In this document: one piece after another, positions 27,081-48,405 of the stretch
Layout: each line of letters starts with the position of its first letter
Numbering within the stretch: the first letter of the stretch is position 1
NCBI GenBank assembly: GCA_038380795.1
Contig: CM076270.1
Coordinates: forward strand, 11,717,001-11,781,000
Reading direction: 5' to 3'
Length of the DNA: 64,000 nt
DNA from: Pyrocephalus nanus
Lineage: Eukaryota > Chordata > Aves > Passeriformes > Tyrannidae
The notes under the pieces: generated by a model
Databases searched by the model: none
What the model saw: only the letters and a program-made list of their open reading frames with translations
Told to the model about the DNA's origin: nothing
Position numbers and translations under genes: made by a program

Positions 27081-28016
27081 GGTGGCAGCTTCCCATGGGC
27101 TAAGGCACTGCAAGTAATACTCACTGCCCTTCATTCATTCTTTGCATTTTTCTTTGGCATAAAATGCTAACAGTGGATCCTCAGGAGAGTCATGTCCCTC
27201 CCCAGAACAGGTGCTGATAGAAACCCTTGTGCACCATCGGGAATTTACAGCGGCTTGACATTATAGGAAATCAAATGGAAACACACCAATGACTCTGGCA
27301 AGCTTGCTACGAAGACAGTGGTTTGCACCCTAAAGCCAGGTGCCTTCAACCAAAACATGATTTTCCTGTCTACTAAGAACCTAATTTCCACATCAGCCTC
27401 AGAGGTGGCAATAGCCTAGTCTCTGGGGGAAAAAAAAAATTAAAAAAAATCAGGTATCTAGTGTAAGTAAACAAAAAGCTGCTTCCCAAGCAAAGAAGCT
27501 TTATCATCTAATGCATTTAGGCCTCTGAAGCTGGCTAGGAATATATGACTGGCTTTAAACCAGCAACCCAACCCTACACTATCCCTGTCCCCTGTCTGAA
27601 CAGATGAGGTAAGGATGAGGAAACTCACTGCTGAAGGTATCAGTGTGGCCGAGCCCATTGGAAGGTCTTTCATGTTTCTACAAAGTGCCATCTCACCAAG
27701 TTTGGCTTTAGAGAACTCCACTCAGCCCTACTTTTGTGCTAATCAACACCAGGAAGACTTTTTCCAAGGGCTGGTTATTCTAAGCCCATTCATTCATTCA
27801 GGAGCCCATTGGCCCAAACTCAGAAGGAGCTGGCACAAACCATCCTCAAGACCAGGCTGATAATAGCCTCTGGTTTGATCCAGGGCAGAGGACGTCAGCC
27901 AAGATCTCAGCTGTCACATAGAGATTAAATATCAGCATAATAACCCCACAAAACAAAACCAAAACAAATCCCACAGTGATGACATGTTCAGTCAATCTGG
28001 GCTCAAGAGGAGGGGG

Positions 28017-28058
28017 AAAAAAAAAGAGAAAAAAAACAAACCAAAACAAAAAAAACCA
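28017..28058. repeat. Interrupted A-rich tract
   Basis: A-rich, C- and G-interrupted sequence lies in intron 3 and is T-rich on the transcript strand. It is probably a decayed homopolymer or retroposon tail, and nothing recognisable precedes it. Confidence 0.8.
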
Positions 28059-30672
28059 CCTGGTTACCCTGGACAATTTTATCTGAAACCAATCCTGGGT
28101 TTGAGCATGTTCTAAGAAGCCCTTGAAGAGCTAGACCTGGGACGTACAGCACAGAAAGCAGCCAAGCAACAGAAAAGTTCATTTATCAATGGACCTGTGT
28201 GAGGGAACAATATCTGTGGGGAACGTTGACCCATTTTTTCAGAAAAGGCTAGTGAAAAAAAAAAAGATACATGCACAGAGAGAACAAAGTGTAGTTTAGG
28301 GTCTGCTAAGCAAAGAACAGGGATGATGTGTCCCTTGGCATGGGCCGCAATCAAATCCAGGCAGCATGGAAAGGGGCTCTGCTCAGCCCAGGGAGGACCA
28401 GACTGTCAAGTCCTACCAAAGCAATTACACTGCACAGTCTTCGAGACTGATACAGCCATGACAAATTTTGGCTTGGAGCAGGTTCCTGGCTTCACAAGGA
28501 AAGCTACAGTATCCAAAAGAGACTGCCCAAAAAGGTCCAGCTCTTCTCAGATATACCCACTTCTTTTACAGCACTCTGGTCTTCTAATCCCTTGTCTTCA
28601 ATGTTATAATGGGCTTGACCCACACTCCCTGCTTCTAACTGGCTTTATCCACAAAATTTCTTTTTCCTTGCCTTGAAGTCTTCTCCAAAGTATTGATTTA
28701 CTGCTCTAAGACAGAGACAGAGCTCTGTTATCACAAGAAAAATATTTAAAAAGTTCCATCTCCCTGGAGTAGAGACGGGACAGTATCATTCATTTACTGC
28801 AAATGAAACCTTAGATCACAATGATGACATGAATAGTTTCACTCTTATTAATTCAGACAGAGCTGAATGCCATCAAGCTGTGGCATGTAATGAGGTTCAC
28901 TTCATTAACCAGTGGCCATCATGGTGCATCCTTTCCCATCAGCCTTCCCTGATTAACCCTCCTACTCAAGATGGGCACACTCGTTGCAAATAAGAGGGTC
29001 CTATTAAACCACCCTCATTTGAACACATGTATGATTTGGTGCCTTTTAGGAGTTGATATGACTAGCAGATGTGTTTCCTGGACAACATGGTCCTCCTGCT
29101 GCTTACCATCTCTTGGTATGCCCCTCCTACCCTTTATATTGTGTCTCACTACTACTAGCAAGAGATACTTTTCCTCTGCATCATCTCTAATCTCTCAACT
29201 GTCAAAAATTAAATTTTCAACTCCATGTTCCTTCTTTTGCTCGAGACTCACACCTTTCCCTCCCTTGCACTATTTGCTCAGAAAATGCTGACCGCTCCTG
29301 GCTCCAAGAAGACCCACAGCCTGGATGTAGCTCGGTGACAAACACTGATTTCCTGCAGTCTTCATTTACAGGGCACTGGTGGTACAAGGAGCCAGAATTC
29401 TACAGTAGGGGCAGAGCTATGTCCTGCGCTGCCCAAACTGGCAATGTGCCCAGAGGGAAGCATGCACAATATGCAGTACCACACCACACTCGGTATTACC
29501 TTTAGGACTCTGATAGCTTTACAAAATGAGGAACTTTTCACTGTTAGTAAACTGATGCAATTTATTTAGGAGCAGTCATTTCTGTTTACTGGGCTATGAA
29601 AGAACAGGAAGCGTCTGGCATCCACAGAGATCCAGGTTGATCTCTCTGTCTCTTCTTGACAAGCAGCCAGTTTTGAGACCTATCTCACCAGGCATACTAA
29701 CACATTCACTTGTCATTTTCTATCCTGAGCTGCTGGGAAGACAGAGCTTTGTTACATTCCCAGGGAAGGGGGGAAGTCCAAATCACCTGAGTGGTAAAAC
29801 ACTGAACAGGAACAAAGATGGATGGCAAAAGCTAGAAAAAATTGCGTAGAACAACTCAAACTTCTTTCCTTTCAGTGATCCCATTTTCATGCTCACATAC
29901 GCTTTTAAAGCAAAGTAAAAGCCTAGAAAAGAGCAGAATCTCTGCACTGTAAATTTACACAAAGGCAGATGAGATTAAAATCTTGTCTATACACTGTAAA
30001 GCTATCATAACTACAGAAATGAGAAAAGTATTATTAACTATCACTTTTTACTGTATAGAACTAGAGTAAAGTTATTTGAAGCATAAAAATTCTGGCAAAG
30101 GGATGCCATATTTAATAAATCACCAAATCAATTATTCACTGTGAAAATCAATTACTTACTTCAAATGAGAATCTTATGAATAACCTCATGCCCTTTCGTG
30201 CCATCTAAGGAAGTTATAAGGGAATTAGTTGGCAAAAATCGCCTCACTTATCTTTTACGTGCATTTAGAAGACCACACAAATGTAGGGAAATTCTGCCAC
30301 CAGAACAGTCCAGAACCATTTTAATGGAGTCAGGATATTTCTGTGGATTTACACTTCAGTCAAAAAGAGAGCATGAGCCATTGGGGCACCACCTATGATC
30401 AGTTATCTGGGTGCAACTCAGAAGCAATCTCACTGAGTCCATGCCACTTCACAAATGTGAAATCAGAATATAACCAACCAACTCTATACCACCTCCTCTA
30501 CAACATGACCTACATTAAATATATACTCAAAGGAACACAAAGCGTATCTTCACAGGTCAGGAAATATTGCCACGAATCTCCATGGAGACACTTTAAAGTG
30601 AATATTGCATGGCCTTGCAGCAGCTCCCTCTGCTCCTGCTTCTAAAGGTTTGGTGATATGTGACCATTTTCA

Positions 30673-38372
<7,700 letters not shown>

Positions 38373-38764
38373 TTAGCTTTTCCCCCACTAAGCCATGAGT
38401 AAATGTAGAAGTGCTTGGCAGCTAAGACAGGTTTCTGTGATTTCTTTTAAGTGTGGTTGTAAAATATTCATGTATACACAGATGTACCAGCAAATAAAAC
38501 TGAGATCAGATGTGTAGGTAAAATGCAATGCATAGTTGGTGCATCAGAAACAGAGTATGGTACATCACTTCACAAAGTTACTTACCGAAAGGAAGTCTTT
38601 AGACAGTTTATGTATTCTGGATATGCCACTTATTCAGAAGAGTATTTCCTAGCAATATTGCAAAGAATATGCCCATTGTTTCTTATTCTGCCTGCGAAGC
38701 CAACTACTTTGCTTTCTGTAGGGTTGATTCACTATCATGCAGTCACAGTTTTATGCCACTAAAA

Positions 38765-38850
38765 ATCCATTTAAATCACTGGTATTATAGTGGTGTAAAC
38801 CCAGAGTAACTGAGTGCCAAATCAGGTTGCGTGAGTCCAACTGAGTGGGA
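38765..38850 (+). repeat. Possible ancient amniote interspersed repeat
   Basis: GTGGTGTAAACCCAGAGTAA (38791-38810), then CTGAGTGCCAAATCAGG, resembles a repeat common in turtle, crocodile and bird DNA with a gtgtaaacc-agtaactgag-gcagaatcagg core. I cannot name the family with certainty. Confidence 0.3.
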
Positions 38851-39711
38851 CTCCAGAAGCAAAATTCCAAAAGGAACAGATGCAAGACACCTCTAAAACT
38901 GACCTATGAAGCATTTATGGGCACCTTAAAATGCTCAGTTTTAAAATCCTGTGTCTCCCCCCTTCAAGAACATGTGCACCACATCCTGGTAGACGAGAAT
39001 CTTTGTCTCTAGCAGGGTCCTTTCCCAGACTCTGTGTACCATGAGTCAGCCATGTCCTGGCTAGGGGCTTCCCTATTACCTCTGCAACATCTTATACCTT
39101 CCGGCTGAAGAGAAGAAGAAAAACACAAAAAAAGCAGAAACAATTTAAACTTCACAAGACAGAGGTGTGCAGCTTTACCATCTGTCTCCCTGCCATCCTA
39201 CCAGTCAAACACAAGTTGTCAAAAATAAATTCAACTGTAGTCATCCTCGTCTTAAAATTTGTCACAGGCATTGCTGCTGGAAAGCAAGTGAGCTGGCTAC
39301 ACGTGAGCAGACACGCTGGGATGACAGAGATCCTCCTTGTGTGACAGGAGGTTGTGGTTTTATGTCACCATCCATAAAAGTAAATAAATAAGACCTAGTT
39401 ATTGCTGGCTCAATGGACAGGAAAAAGTCCAGCGTAGCATACCAAAATCTCCCCAGCCTCCTGCCTTTCATGCCTCCAGTGAGGCTGTTTTAATAAGCCA
39501 TAGTTGTTATATAACTGCGGTCACGTTGTGCGTTAAGGGTTTCCATTAGGAGCCCCCGTCTTGCTGTACAGCTCCCCTCAGAGGGAACCCTCAGCCTGTT
39601 CTCCTGCACTCAGGAATCCTCCACAGCAGCGGGACCTCGGATGCTGACAGGCTGCAGGTGCAAAGGATTTCAGCTTAGAAAACTCCTCCATCAGCCGGGG
39701 GAGAGTCAGGT

Positions 39712-39753
39712 ACTATTTCATAGTTACAAAAGCTATGAACTATTTCATAGTTA
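39712..39753. repeat. Two 15-base direct repeats, period 27
   Basis: ACTATTTCATAGTTA occurs at 39712-39726 and again at 39739-39753. The intervening CTATGAA is the inverse of TTCATAG within the unit, so local hairpins are also possible. It lies in intron 1. Confidence 0.9.
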
Positions 39754-42700
39754 TAAATCAATGTCAGCAGGTTTCTATGCTGCCTTTAAAAAAGTGATTT
39801 CGGTGCAATGAGTGCTGTTGGCTGCAGGCAGGCTTTCTCCCAGCAAGACTCAACTCTGGGACAGTAAATAAGTACAATTGTACTGGCCATCTAATAAAAG
39901 CTAGCTGATCAAGTCAGTATATGTCAAATTAACACTTAGACTGAGCTGTTTTGCTCTCTTCTTACCTAAATGAATTATCTATTTTGTTGAATGCAGCAGC
40001 TTGATTTAACTTGCTTTTCATTAGAAAAGCACATCAAAGCTAGAGGATATGAAAAGCTGTATTCTCAGGCACAGATAACTGCACCACCCTCCTCAAGCCT
40101 GTCCCCTTTTTCTCTTTTATCTAATACCACAATAGTAAAGGCACTAATAGGCACTCTCTCTTATGAGACACCTACATCTGAGTCCCTGAATGAATCTTAG
40201 CCTCAATTTTACTTGCTAGTTAAATTTTAATGTTTAAGTACTTTGCACAAAATGGAAGAGATCCCAGAAGGAGAGATTTAGAAGATGCTGCTGCCTCTTT
40301 CCGATGTGCTGGGGAAATGGAAGGGTCTTGTCTTAAAGCCCCTCAAGTATAAGAGGAGTGGAGATATAAAATAACCCTGACCTTGTCTCTTTCCTTGTGA
40401 AGATAATTTAGCTACAGGATAGAAGGCCCTTTCCTCCTTCTTTGGAGCGCACACTATACTTCAATCATGCAAATCATTTTAGAACAACATGAAAATCTCT
40501 CCCACTTTTACTAAATAGCCTATCAAGTAAAACATTGACCAAATCTACTCATTATTAGGAGTGTTATATAATTTTTAGAGTTTATCAGAACAGCACTCAA
40601 CCAAGACAGCCTGACAGCAGCAGAGCTCCTATTTCTCCTCACTGCACAGATCCCCTTCTGCAGGAGCATCCCCAGCCAGACTCATTTAGGATGCCCTGTA
40701 GCACCAGCAGACAAATGCCTCTTCCAGACAGCAAAAGATCAGAAAGACTTTGGAGACATACAGATCTCCCCTTATCTGGTTTCTGCATTTCTTTAGGTCA
40801 CTTCCCACAGGAGAGAAACACTGGTGAGCAGCTGCACTTTTGGGTACCCACCTGAACTAAACACAGAAGTGGTGCAGAGAGGTGCACAGCCAGGACTGAG
40901 TTCCCTGCTCTAACCCAAGGAGTTGCCTGGGCTGTGGGTGATTTGTCTCACATATGACAGGCAACTTTAACACCTAAACCAGGTTCTCTTTGCATCCCAA
41001 AAAAACAACAGGCAAGTTGAGCCAGATCCATAGGGTACCAAAACCACCTGCATCTCTCCAGTGACTGCAAAGAGACCAGCTCAGACACAAACAGGTAGGC
41101 AGGTGACAACAGCTGGCAGAGTAGCTGTTTCCCACCAGGGAACCTCTTGTCTTATGTCTGGGCATAAAGTGAGATACTGGGATTTGTCATTCATACAGCA
41201 AGCAGTGTGGCTGGGAGGCCTACAGACAACATTTTAGGTGAAGGCAACTTGAACACAGAACAAGGATTTACCCATCTTCCTCACTCACTACGGAATTATT
41301 ACCTGAACAGAGAACTGTATAATCACTGGAGAGGAATTTTCCTGCAAGCCCAGAGGAAAAACTCTGTACATGACTTTTAAGAGACCTACTTTTGTCATAT
41401 CATGCATTTAAACATCACTTCTTTCCATGTACAGAGCAATTTTATCACAGTCTTCCAGTATTGCTATCCCTTATGTTGCAGTAATGGTGCTGAAATCCTC
41501 AGTTTATAGAAAAACCTCAAAACTAGTGAGTTTCCTTGACAGTTAGGGATGGTGGGACACCCGATAAGTCAGAACAGTACGCAGAAAGGCAATGAATAGA
41601 CTTTTCAGTTTTGCAATAAAAAAAGAGAAGCACCCTTCCCAGCAGGCAATATTGATAGTGCTTATTTGAGCACTGTGGTGGTGGGGAAATAAACCCCCAC
41701 AACCTTGATACTTCTATTTGCCTAAAAATCCCTAAATGATACCGCTCCAGGCTATAATCAATAAGAGAAAAAAGCAAATCATTAAAAAAAGGAAGAAAAG
41801 AATGCAGCTCAGATAAGCAAAATCCCTTCCATGAGCATTTTTGTTCTATAATTCACAGAACTTACCACAAATCAAACTTAAACCTACTCTCTAACCTCAG
41901 CCCTGTGTAGCAACGGGGACTCAAATCCTCTTCTTTTTAAAGGAGCAATACTGCATAACACACTTGGGATAAACCTATTCCTCCCACTCAGGCTCCTCTG
42001 TACATGCTTCTATTTTGCTGTAGGAGCGGCTTTCCCTGCAGAAATGAAACTAAAATAATGTGGACAAGACTTCAACAAAAACTTAGTATCTCCCTAAACA
42101 CAAAGTCAAATACTTCAGAATGGATTTAAGAAAGATTTATTGCTGCCTTGATCCCAAAGTACTGACTAAACAGAAGAGATTTCCATGCAGTTTGTACTCC
42201 CAATGCAGGCTCTATGCTAGGTTTCCCATGCAATGGGCAAAGAGATATTTTTATCCCTATTTTATAAGCAATATTGCTATACTTTATGAGGCTTAATTTA
42301 AAGAGCCTGTTCTCATTGTTCATACACAGCTGTTGAGGACTGGGGAGTGCTGCAGAAAACTTAGTGGACCCTCTCCTTTTGTAGATGCAGTAAGCTCAAA
42401 TCCTTCCAATGTGTTGATTCCAGAAGATGCAAGGGAAGATCATGCCCAGGAAGTATCCACAAGGGACACAGTCACAGTGCAGAACAGAACAGTAACACAG
42501 AACAAGAGCTAAGCCATGACTCTCTTCCTAGTCTGCAGCATCTACCAGGCTGGGCACTTTACCTATGGTGAGGGCACAGCTCTCCTTCTTAGAGCAGTCA
42601 TCCAGCAACAAACTCACTACCCATCCTCTGAAGGGCATCCTACTTGGTCCCTTTTCCACAGGCCAAATTCACCATTTCTGTCTGTCTTGCTTTTAACTTT

Positions 42701-45700
42701 CTGCGCCCTTTGACACAGCTGAGGCTACCTAAATCATGATCTGACTGCTAATTTTCTCGCCTCTACTTAAATGGTAATGTGATGCTGCCATTATTCACTT
42801 CAGCTGTTCTGTCATTGAGCCTTGGAGCCATCTCAGTTCACCATAAGCTGCTGTGTTTCCTGGCTTATTGTGCAGCTGCACAGTGATTGTTCCTCTCCTG
42901 GGGCTTGCCAAGGACATGACAGTTGCAGGGTGCTCACACATACTTTGTTTGATCTCCAGGGACACGCTCACTAAAGGCCAGGGGACACATCCAAATCAGC
43001 TGCTCTGCAGTCACATCCCTCACCCTCAAACTGCAGGCATTGCTGAAGGTATTTGCTGTCTGCTATGGGGAAAACAGCAAGAGCATTGACAGAAATATCA
43101 CTGACTATGACCTTTTCTTTTAGTTCTCCTGTTGAAGGTGAATAAGGAACTCACTCCCTTAACTGGAAAATGGAGAACACGCAAGCAGAACAACTGCCCT
43201 TAATGCAGAGAGGAGCTATGAGGTTATGCAGCATTTATCAAATCCCCAGTGAGGGCACTAAATCTTGCTTATTCCCATCAGCAGAGCAGTGGTACAAACC
43301 CGAGACAGAAACCCTACACTCTTACCACTGCTGTAGGGTAGTTCAATTTGATCCAAATGATGAGCTCTGGAGGCCCAAAGTATAGGGCACAGCACTGACT
43401 TCCACCTGCAACTCTTATGGAAGGCAGTCTGCCACAGCCTTGATTCTTGCAATTCATAGAACACCCCTTATTATAGCAAAACAAGGACTTGAGGCTGCAA
43501 CAAGCCATTCCCCCTTTTGTCTTGGGCTGGGAAATCTAAAGAGATTCAACAAGACCATGCTCATAGAAGCCACTTTAATCTGAACCAAGTCAATGGCAGG
43601 GATCTCAAAGGGGCCACTTTTCAATGATCTCTTAAAAAAAAGATGAAGGGCTTAGTGACCTTTTGGGGATTTGAGCCACTGGCTCCAAGGATTCCTGCAA
43701 CTCCCTGCCATGCTCTGGTTGGCAGGCCAGCCTCTACTTGAGGTTGCTGGTGCAGAAATGCTTTTAAAATCCACTCCAAAAGTTACTGTGCTGGGTGCCA
43801 GCAGTACTCTGTGTGGGTTATGGCATAAACTCTGAAGCTCTTGGGGTTACCCACACAATGAGCTGTCACACAAGAAAAGACTCTGCTAACTCAGATGAGA
43901 AGCAGCCACTTTCAGCAACCTGCAGTAAGGTACAAGGAATGTACCTACTGTGGAATTTTAACAGACCTGCCCATTTGTTAGCTCTCTTTTACTGCAGCTC
44001 AACACCTCTGCTTGGTCTTAGCACAGCAAGGCTGTCAGAGATGCCAGCAGCAGGCTCCAAAAACAGTCCCTCTGGTACCTGCTAAGGACATCAGTCTGGC
44101 AAGGGAGAAGGCATCTTCAGCTCTCATCTGAGCCACGCTCAGCATGCTGCTGCTGACTCCCTTCTGTGCCTGTGCAACAGTTTTGCTGAGGATGTGACTG
44201 CAAACACAGGAACTGTAATACATCTCAGGAGCATATTTCACCTAAATGTTCTTCAAACATTTGTTTATTGCAATTAAACATTTTAGCCTGGAATTTACAC
44301 ATTCCATTATTCTTATTTTCCCCCATTCAGGCTGCAGCTGTCATAATGGGAGGTTGATTTATGACTCACCCAATCAGCACTCAAATCCTTAGCACACCAA
44401 ACCCAGCACCCAAGTCAGAGCATAAACTGCTCCTAATTTACTTAGATTAACTCCACATTTAAGTGCCACCGCAGTTCCCCTCCCCTGAAAAGGATGGGTT
44501 GCAGAATACTCGATAAGCCAAATACTGCAAATACATGCAGACTGAGAAGGGCACCAAAATCCCTCCTTTGGAAGTACAGTATTAATGAAGACTTGTAATA
44601 AATCAGCACGAAAATGCATCAGCGAGCTCCATGCAGATAACTATGGTGACAAGCATCAGCACAGAACTCGGGGATGAAAAGCTGAGGGAGATAAATGCTA
44701 GGGTTTTTTTACCAGCCAGAAGCTGTTAAGTTCTCCAGGGTGTTTGGAGTTAAGATGAAGTAAGTGGCTGTCTCAAATTAAATGCATCACTGTCGGCGTA
44801 AGTTTAATAGCTCAACTCGCTGCAAGGATTCACTGAATCCATCCAGATTGGAAAGCTCTGGAATAACACTTGTAGCTGTGACAGCAGCTGCTGCCCTTAA
44901 AGACCAGGGGTGTGTTTCCCAGGCCAAACATTTTGCCCAACTCTCCCAAGCAGTGACCATAGCAGACTGTAAGTCTTCAGCAGACGCTGCACACGGCTGG
45001 CTGTGACTGCACTTGCAGTGAGTCACGCATGGAATGCTTTCATCCTGAGCCACATGCAGGGGTCCTGGAGGACATTTTCAACAATGTCACTTGGATGCAG
45101 AGGTGGGAAATCCTGCTGCAAAATGCTAAGCATTTTCAGCTTCCACAGGAGTCACCGAGTGCACAAAAGTGCATAGTCGGACGCAAGGAGTTTGTTTCCC
45201 AGCCCCACACAGTGTCTTCCACAGTTTTTGTGGCTAAACTCAGCAAAATTGTTTGGAGCTGAAGGACACACTCTGCCAGGATGGACTGGGCAATGCCACC
45301 TGTAGCATCCTTAATATCAGGCGGGGAGAGGTCACATGAACTGCAGAGCTAAGGGAAGTAAGTGACACAGGTGAGCATTTGCATCTATTTAGATGTTCCC
45401 TCATGCTGCCTGAACAGAGGTCAGGTCACACTGGGCAACAGTGGCTGCCCAAGTATTAGAGGGGGCTCTGTAGTAAAGCCAGGCATCCAACTCCACCCTG
45501 TAAAGCTGCCACGAACCCCTTCAGTTTATATACAGCCATTCGGCTTGATACATCACCCAGCCTGTGAATAGGATGGAGAGATGTAAACAGACTGACTGAT
45601 GCTGAGATTTGCTCACGAGGTCTGTGACTCTAGGGGCACCAAGCAGTTGACCCCAGCTCCTTTCCCAGTAATGCAGAATGAAGGCCACACTCAGCTTCAG

Positions 45701-47036
45701 TTTAACATGATTACAGAGTTAGTGTCACCCTTCAGTTACGGGGCATTTATCTGGAGAAGAAAATTACTCTGGGACAATAGGGCTGCATGGAATACTCATC
45801 TATTTACTCATTTCAAGTGCAAATCTCCACCCAGGTCTAAAAACTACAGAGAAACAACTGGTGTTTCCAGGATGCATTACATGAAATAACAGGCTGTGCT
45901 GGCAGGGACAGCTTCTGCATTTGAAGGACATGCTTCCAAAAATGACATTTCCCTAACTCAGAAGGATGATGGACTCAAGCCGATGACAGCACCTATCAAA
46001 GCAATCGCCTCCTGTCACCATCCATGAGTCACTAGAGCAGAATGGCACCTTGTAGGCAAAAAGAGCATCCAGAGAAGAGATTTCCTTTCCTATGCTGGCA
46101 CCTGCAAGGAGGAATAGTAATTAGCTCTTCTCCAGCATGGAGCACAGCTGCCTGCCTGTACCCCTCCACTATGCCTGCTTTGCTCTTACAAAGATGAGTC
46201 CCTCCAGGGAAGTCTTATTTCTCACTTGTAGAGTAGGTGGAAAGGATGTGGTTGCATGGCACTGGCACTTACGCAGGGCCTCCCATATCCAGGGAATCAG
46301 CTTTACACAGATGTTAATACAAGTCAGAGGTGAGGGACAGAGAAAGGAGTCATAAAAGCATTGAAAACTGGGGTTGCAACACAGCATCACTGCTACATGT
46401 CTTTTCCTAGGTGTCTATGGATGTTAGAACTTAGGGAAGTCACCCTGCAGCTCACTCACTCTCCAAGATCTGGATACCATGTGACAGCCACTTAAATTCC
46501 AAGGCTTAAGGCTAAAGAAGTACAAAGTCTTGGATGAGTTTTCCTAGAAGGCAAATGCCAAAGTAATGTATGTGACACATGAGCTACTCACTCTGCTCAA
46601 AAGCCAAGGACAAGACAGATATCACCAGCACTGCAGGGCCAAAAGAGGAACACAAAGACCACTGCAGGTGAAACAGTGGGATGGCAAGCAAATGAGAACT
46701 GATGGTCTAACTTCTACCAGGTATTTTGGCACGAAATTGCTGACAACCTCTGGGTGAAGCTGTCTAGATGAATATTTTGCTGAAAAGTTCAGAGTAAGAG
46801 TAGCTAAAGGTATACACAAACTCTATCTCAGCAACAGAGAGAAAAAGGAAGATCTGAAAAGAGTACCAGTTTTCACATTTTCTTTCAACACAACATTTTG
46901 TTTGGAATTTTAATGAGAAAAAAAAATGTTAAAAGAGGACGAGATGAAATCCAAAATTTCATTTTAAGTACAATGAAATATTACATTGGATCTGAATCCT
47001 CTTTTCCCCAGAAACTTCTTTTATTTGACCAGAGAA

Positions 47037-47038
<2 letters not shown>

Positions 47039-47076
<38 letters not shown>

Positions 47077-47087
47077 AAAAAAAAAAA
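47039..47087. repeat. A36 tract followed by T and A12
   Basis: A 36-base A run (47039-47074), a single T, then 12 A residues lie in intron 1. This may be a retroposon or processed-transcript tail on the plus strand, but the preceding sequence is not recognisable as an element or gene. Homopolymer length is uncertain in assemblies. Confidence 0.95.
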
Positions 47088-48319
47088 TAAATTCTTCATA
47101 CAGTTACACTCCTGGGTTTGTCTTTGTCTCCCCCAGGATGTGGTTTATGTTGCTCTGTTGATCCAGTGTGTTTCAGCAGCAGACAAAATTTCAAAACGTT
47201 TCTTTTCAAGAGTAATTTTCTACACCTGTATTGACTTGAGCTCTGGTAAGAAAACCAAAGCCAGGCAAGAACAAAAAGCATAAAGGAGAGATGTAGGGCT
47301 GTTCCAGAAATTTATAAAGGATGAGCTTTTTCAGGTAAAGGAATTAAAAAAATGACAAATTGAATGGAAAAGAAGTTGTAGCTACAGCTCCTAAGCTGTC
47401 ACTTTCCAGCACAGTGAATGCCGTGGCTAGTGAAGGTTAAAGCTTGCTCATAAGTATGGATAGCAGAGCATACAAGATGTATTATTTATTTTGAGGAACA
47501 CCCTGCAATTATTCCTGACATATTGTGTAATTAGCCAAAATTATAGCATATTCACCGAGAGTGAAACGGAGGATAGCATAAATATTATGTGTGAGCCCAC
47601 AGTCATGGAGCACATTTCATTTGGGTACAGACGTATCTCCATGAACCAACCACGTGCCCCTCGTGGAGGCTTCTCCCTGGCCCCCCTTCCCCCCTGGGGC
47701 TGTGCCAGCTCCCAAGACAACACAAAGGGGAAACATGAGGAGTAAAATCATCATCATCCAGCAATGAGTGCTCAAGAGCCGCACAAAGATTGAACAGTAA
47801 CACCCACACTGCAGAGCTTTTGGGTTGAGGAGTGATTGAGCTCATACCAGAGAGAAAAAGGCCTCAGTTCCGTGATCCCGAGGGAGGTGGAAAGGAAGGG
47901 TCAGAAGATGTCTGGAGAGGCTGCTTGCTGAGCTTGGCTTCCTGGAGCTGACAGGAGGGAGAAACTGAAAACCAGCTCTGCCCTCTTGATGTGCTTGCAG
48001 CACCTCTCACACTGCAGCTTCCCAGAGAAAGGGTTTCCTATGGAGTCTCATGCCACCCAGACATGTCCTAAGGACTTGTCTGGTGGGTCAGAAATCATGG
48101 GAAATGTTGTGGCAGTGCTTTGCCATGTGCACAGTTAGAAAGACTTAGTTTTGTTTTCTTGACTCCAACATATAACACGAAACTTTTTCATAATCAGTTA
48201 AGCAGATTTCTTCCTGGTTTCCTGCAAAAACTTTTTTTTTTTATATTAGAGCATTTTTTCTACCTAGAATTTGCTCCGTGTGAGGAAATAAAAAGCCAAG
48301 TTAAAAAACATCCTTCTGG

Positions 48320-48405
48320 GGAACGCACACCTGGAGTCAGTGTAGGACTGAGGTTGGACTAGCCAACACAGGGGGTCCCTTTCAGCCTTTCTGCTGGATG
48401 ACCAC
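48320..48405 (+). mobile_element. CR1 LINE 3'-end fragment
   Basis: GAGGTTGGACTAGCC (48350-48364), followed by GGGGGTCCCTTTCAGCCTTT, resembles the terminal CR1 segment (a GTTGGACTAGATGA-type motif, then GGTCCCTTCCAACC). The final ATTCTRTG octamers are missing or decayed. Boundaries are approximate. Confidence 0.55.
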
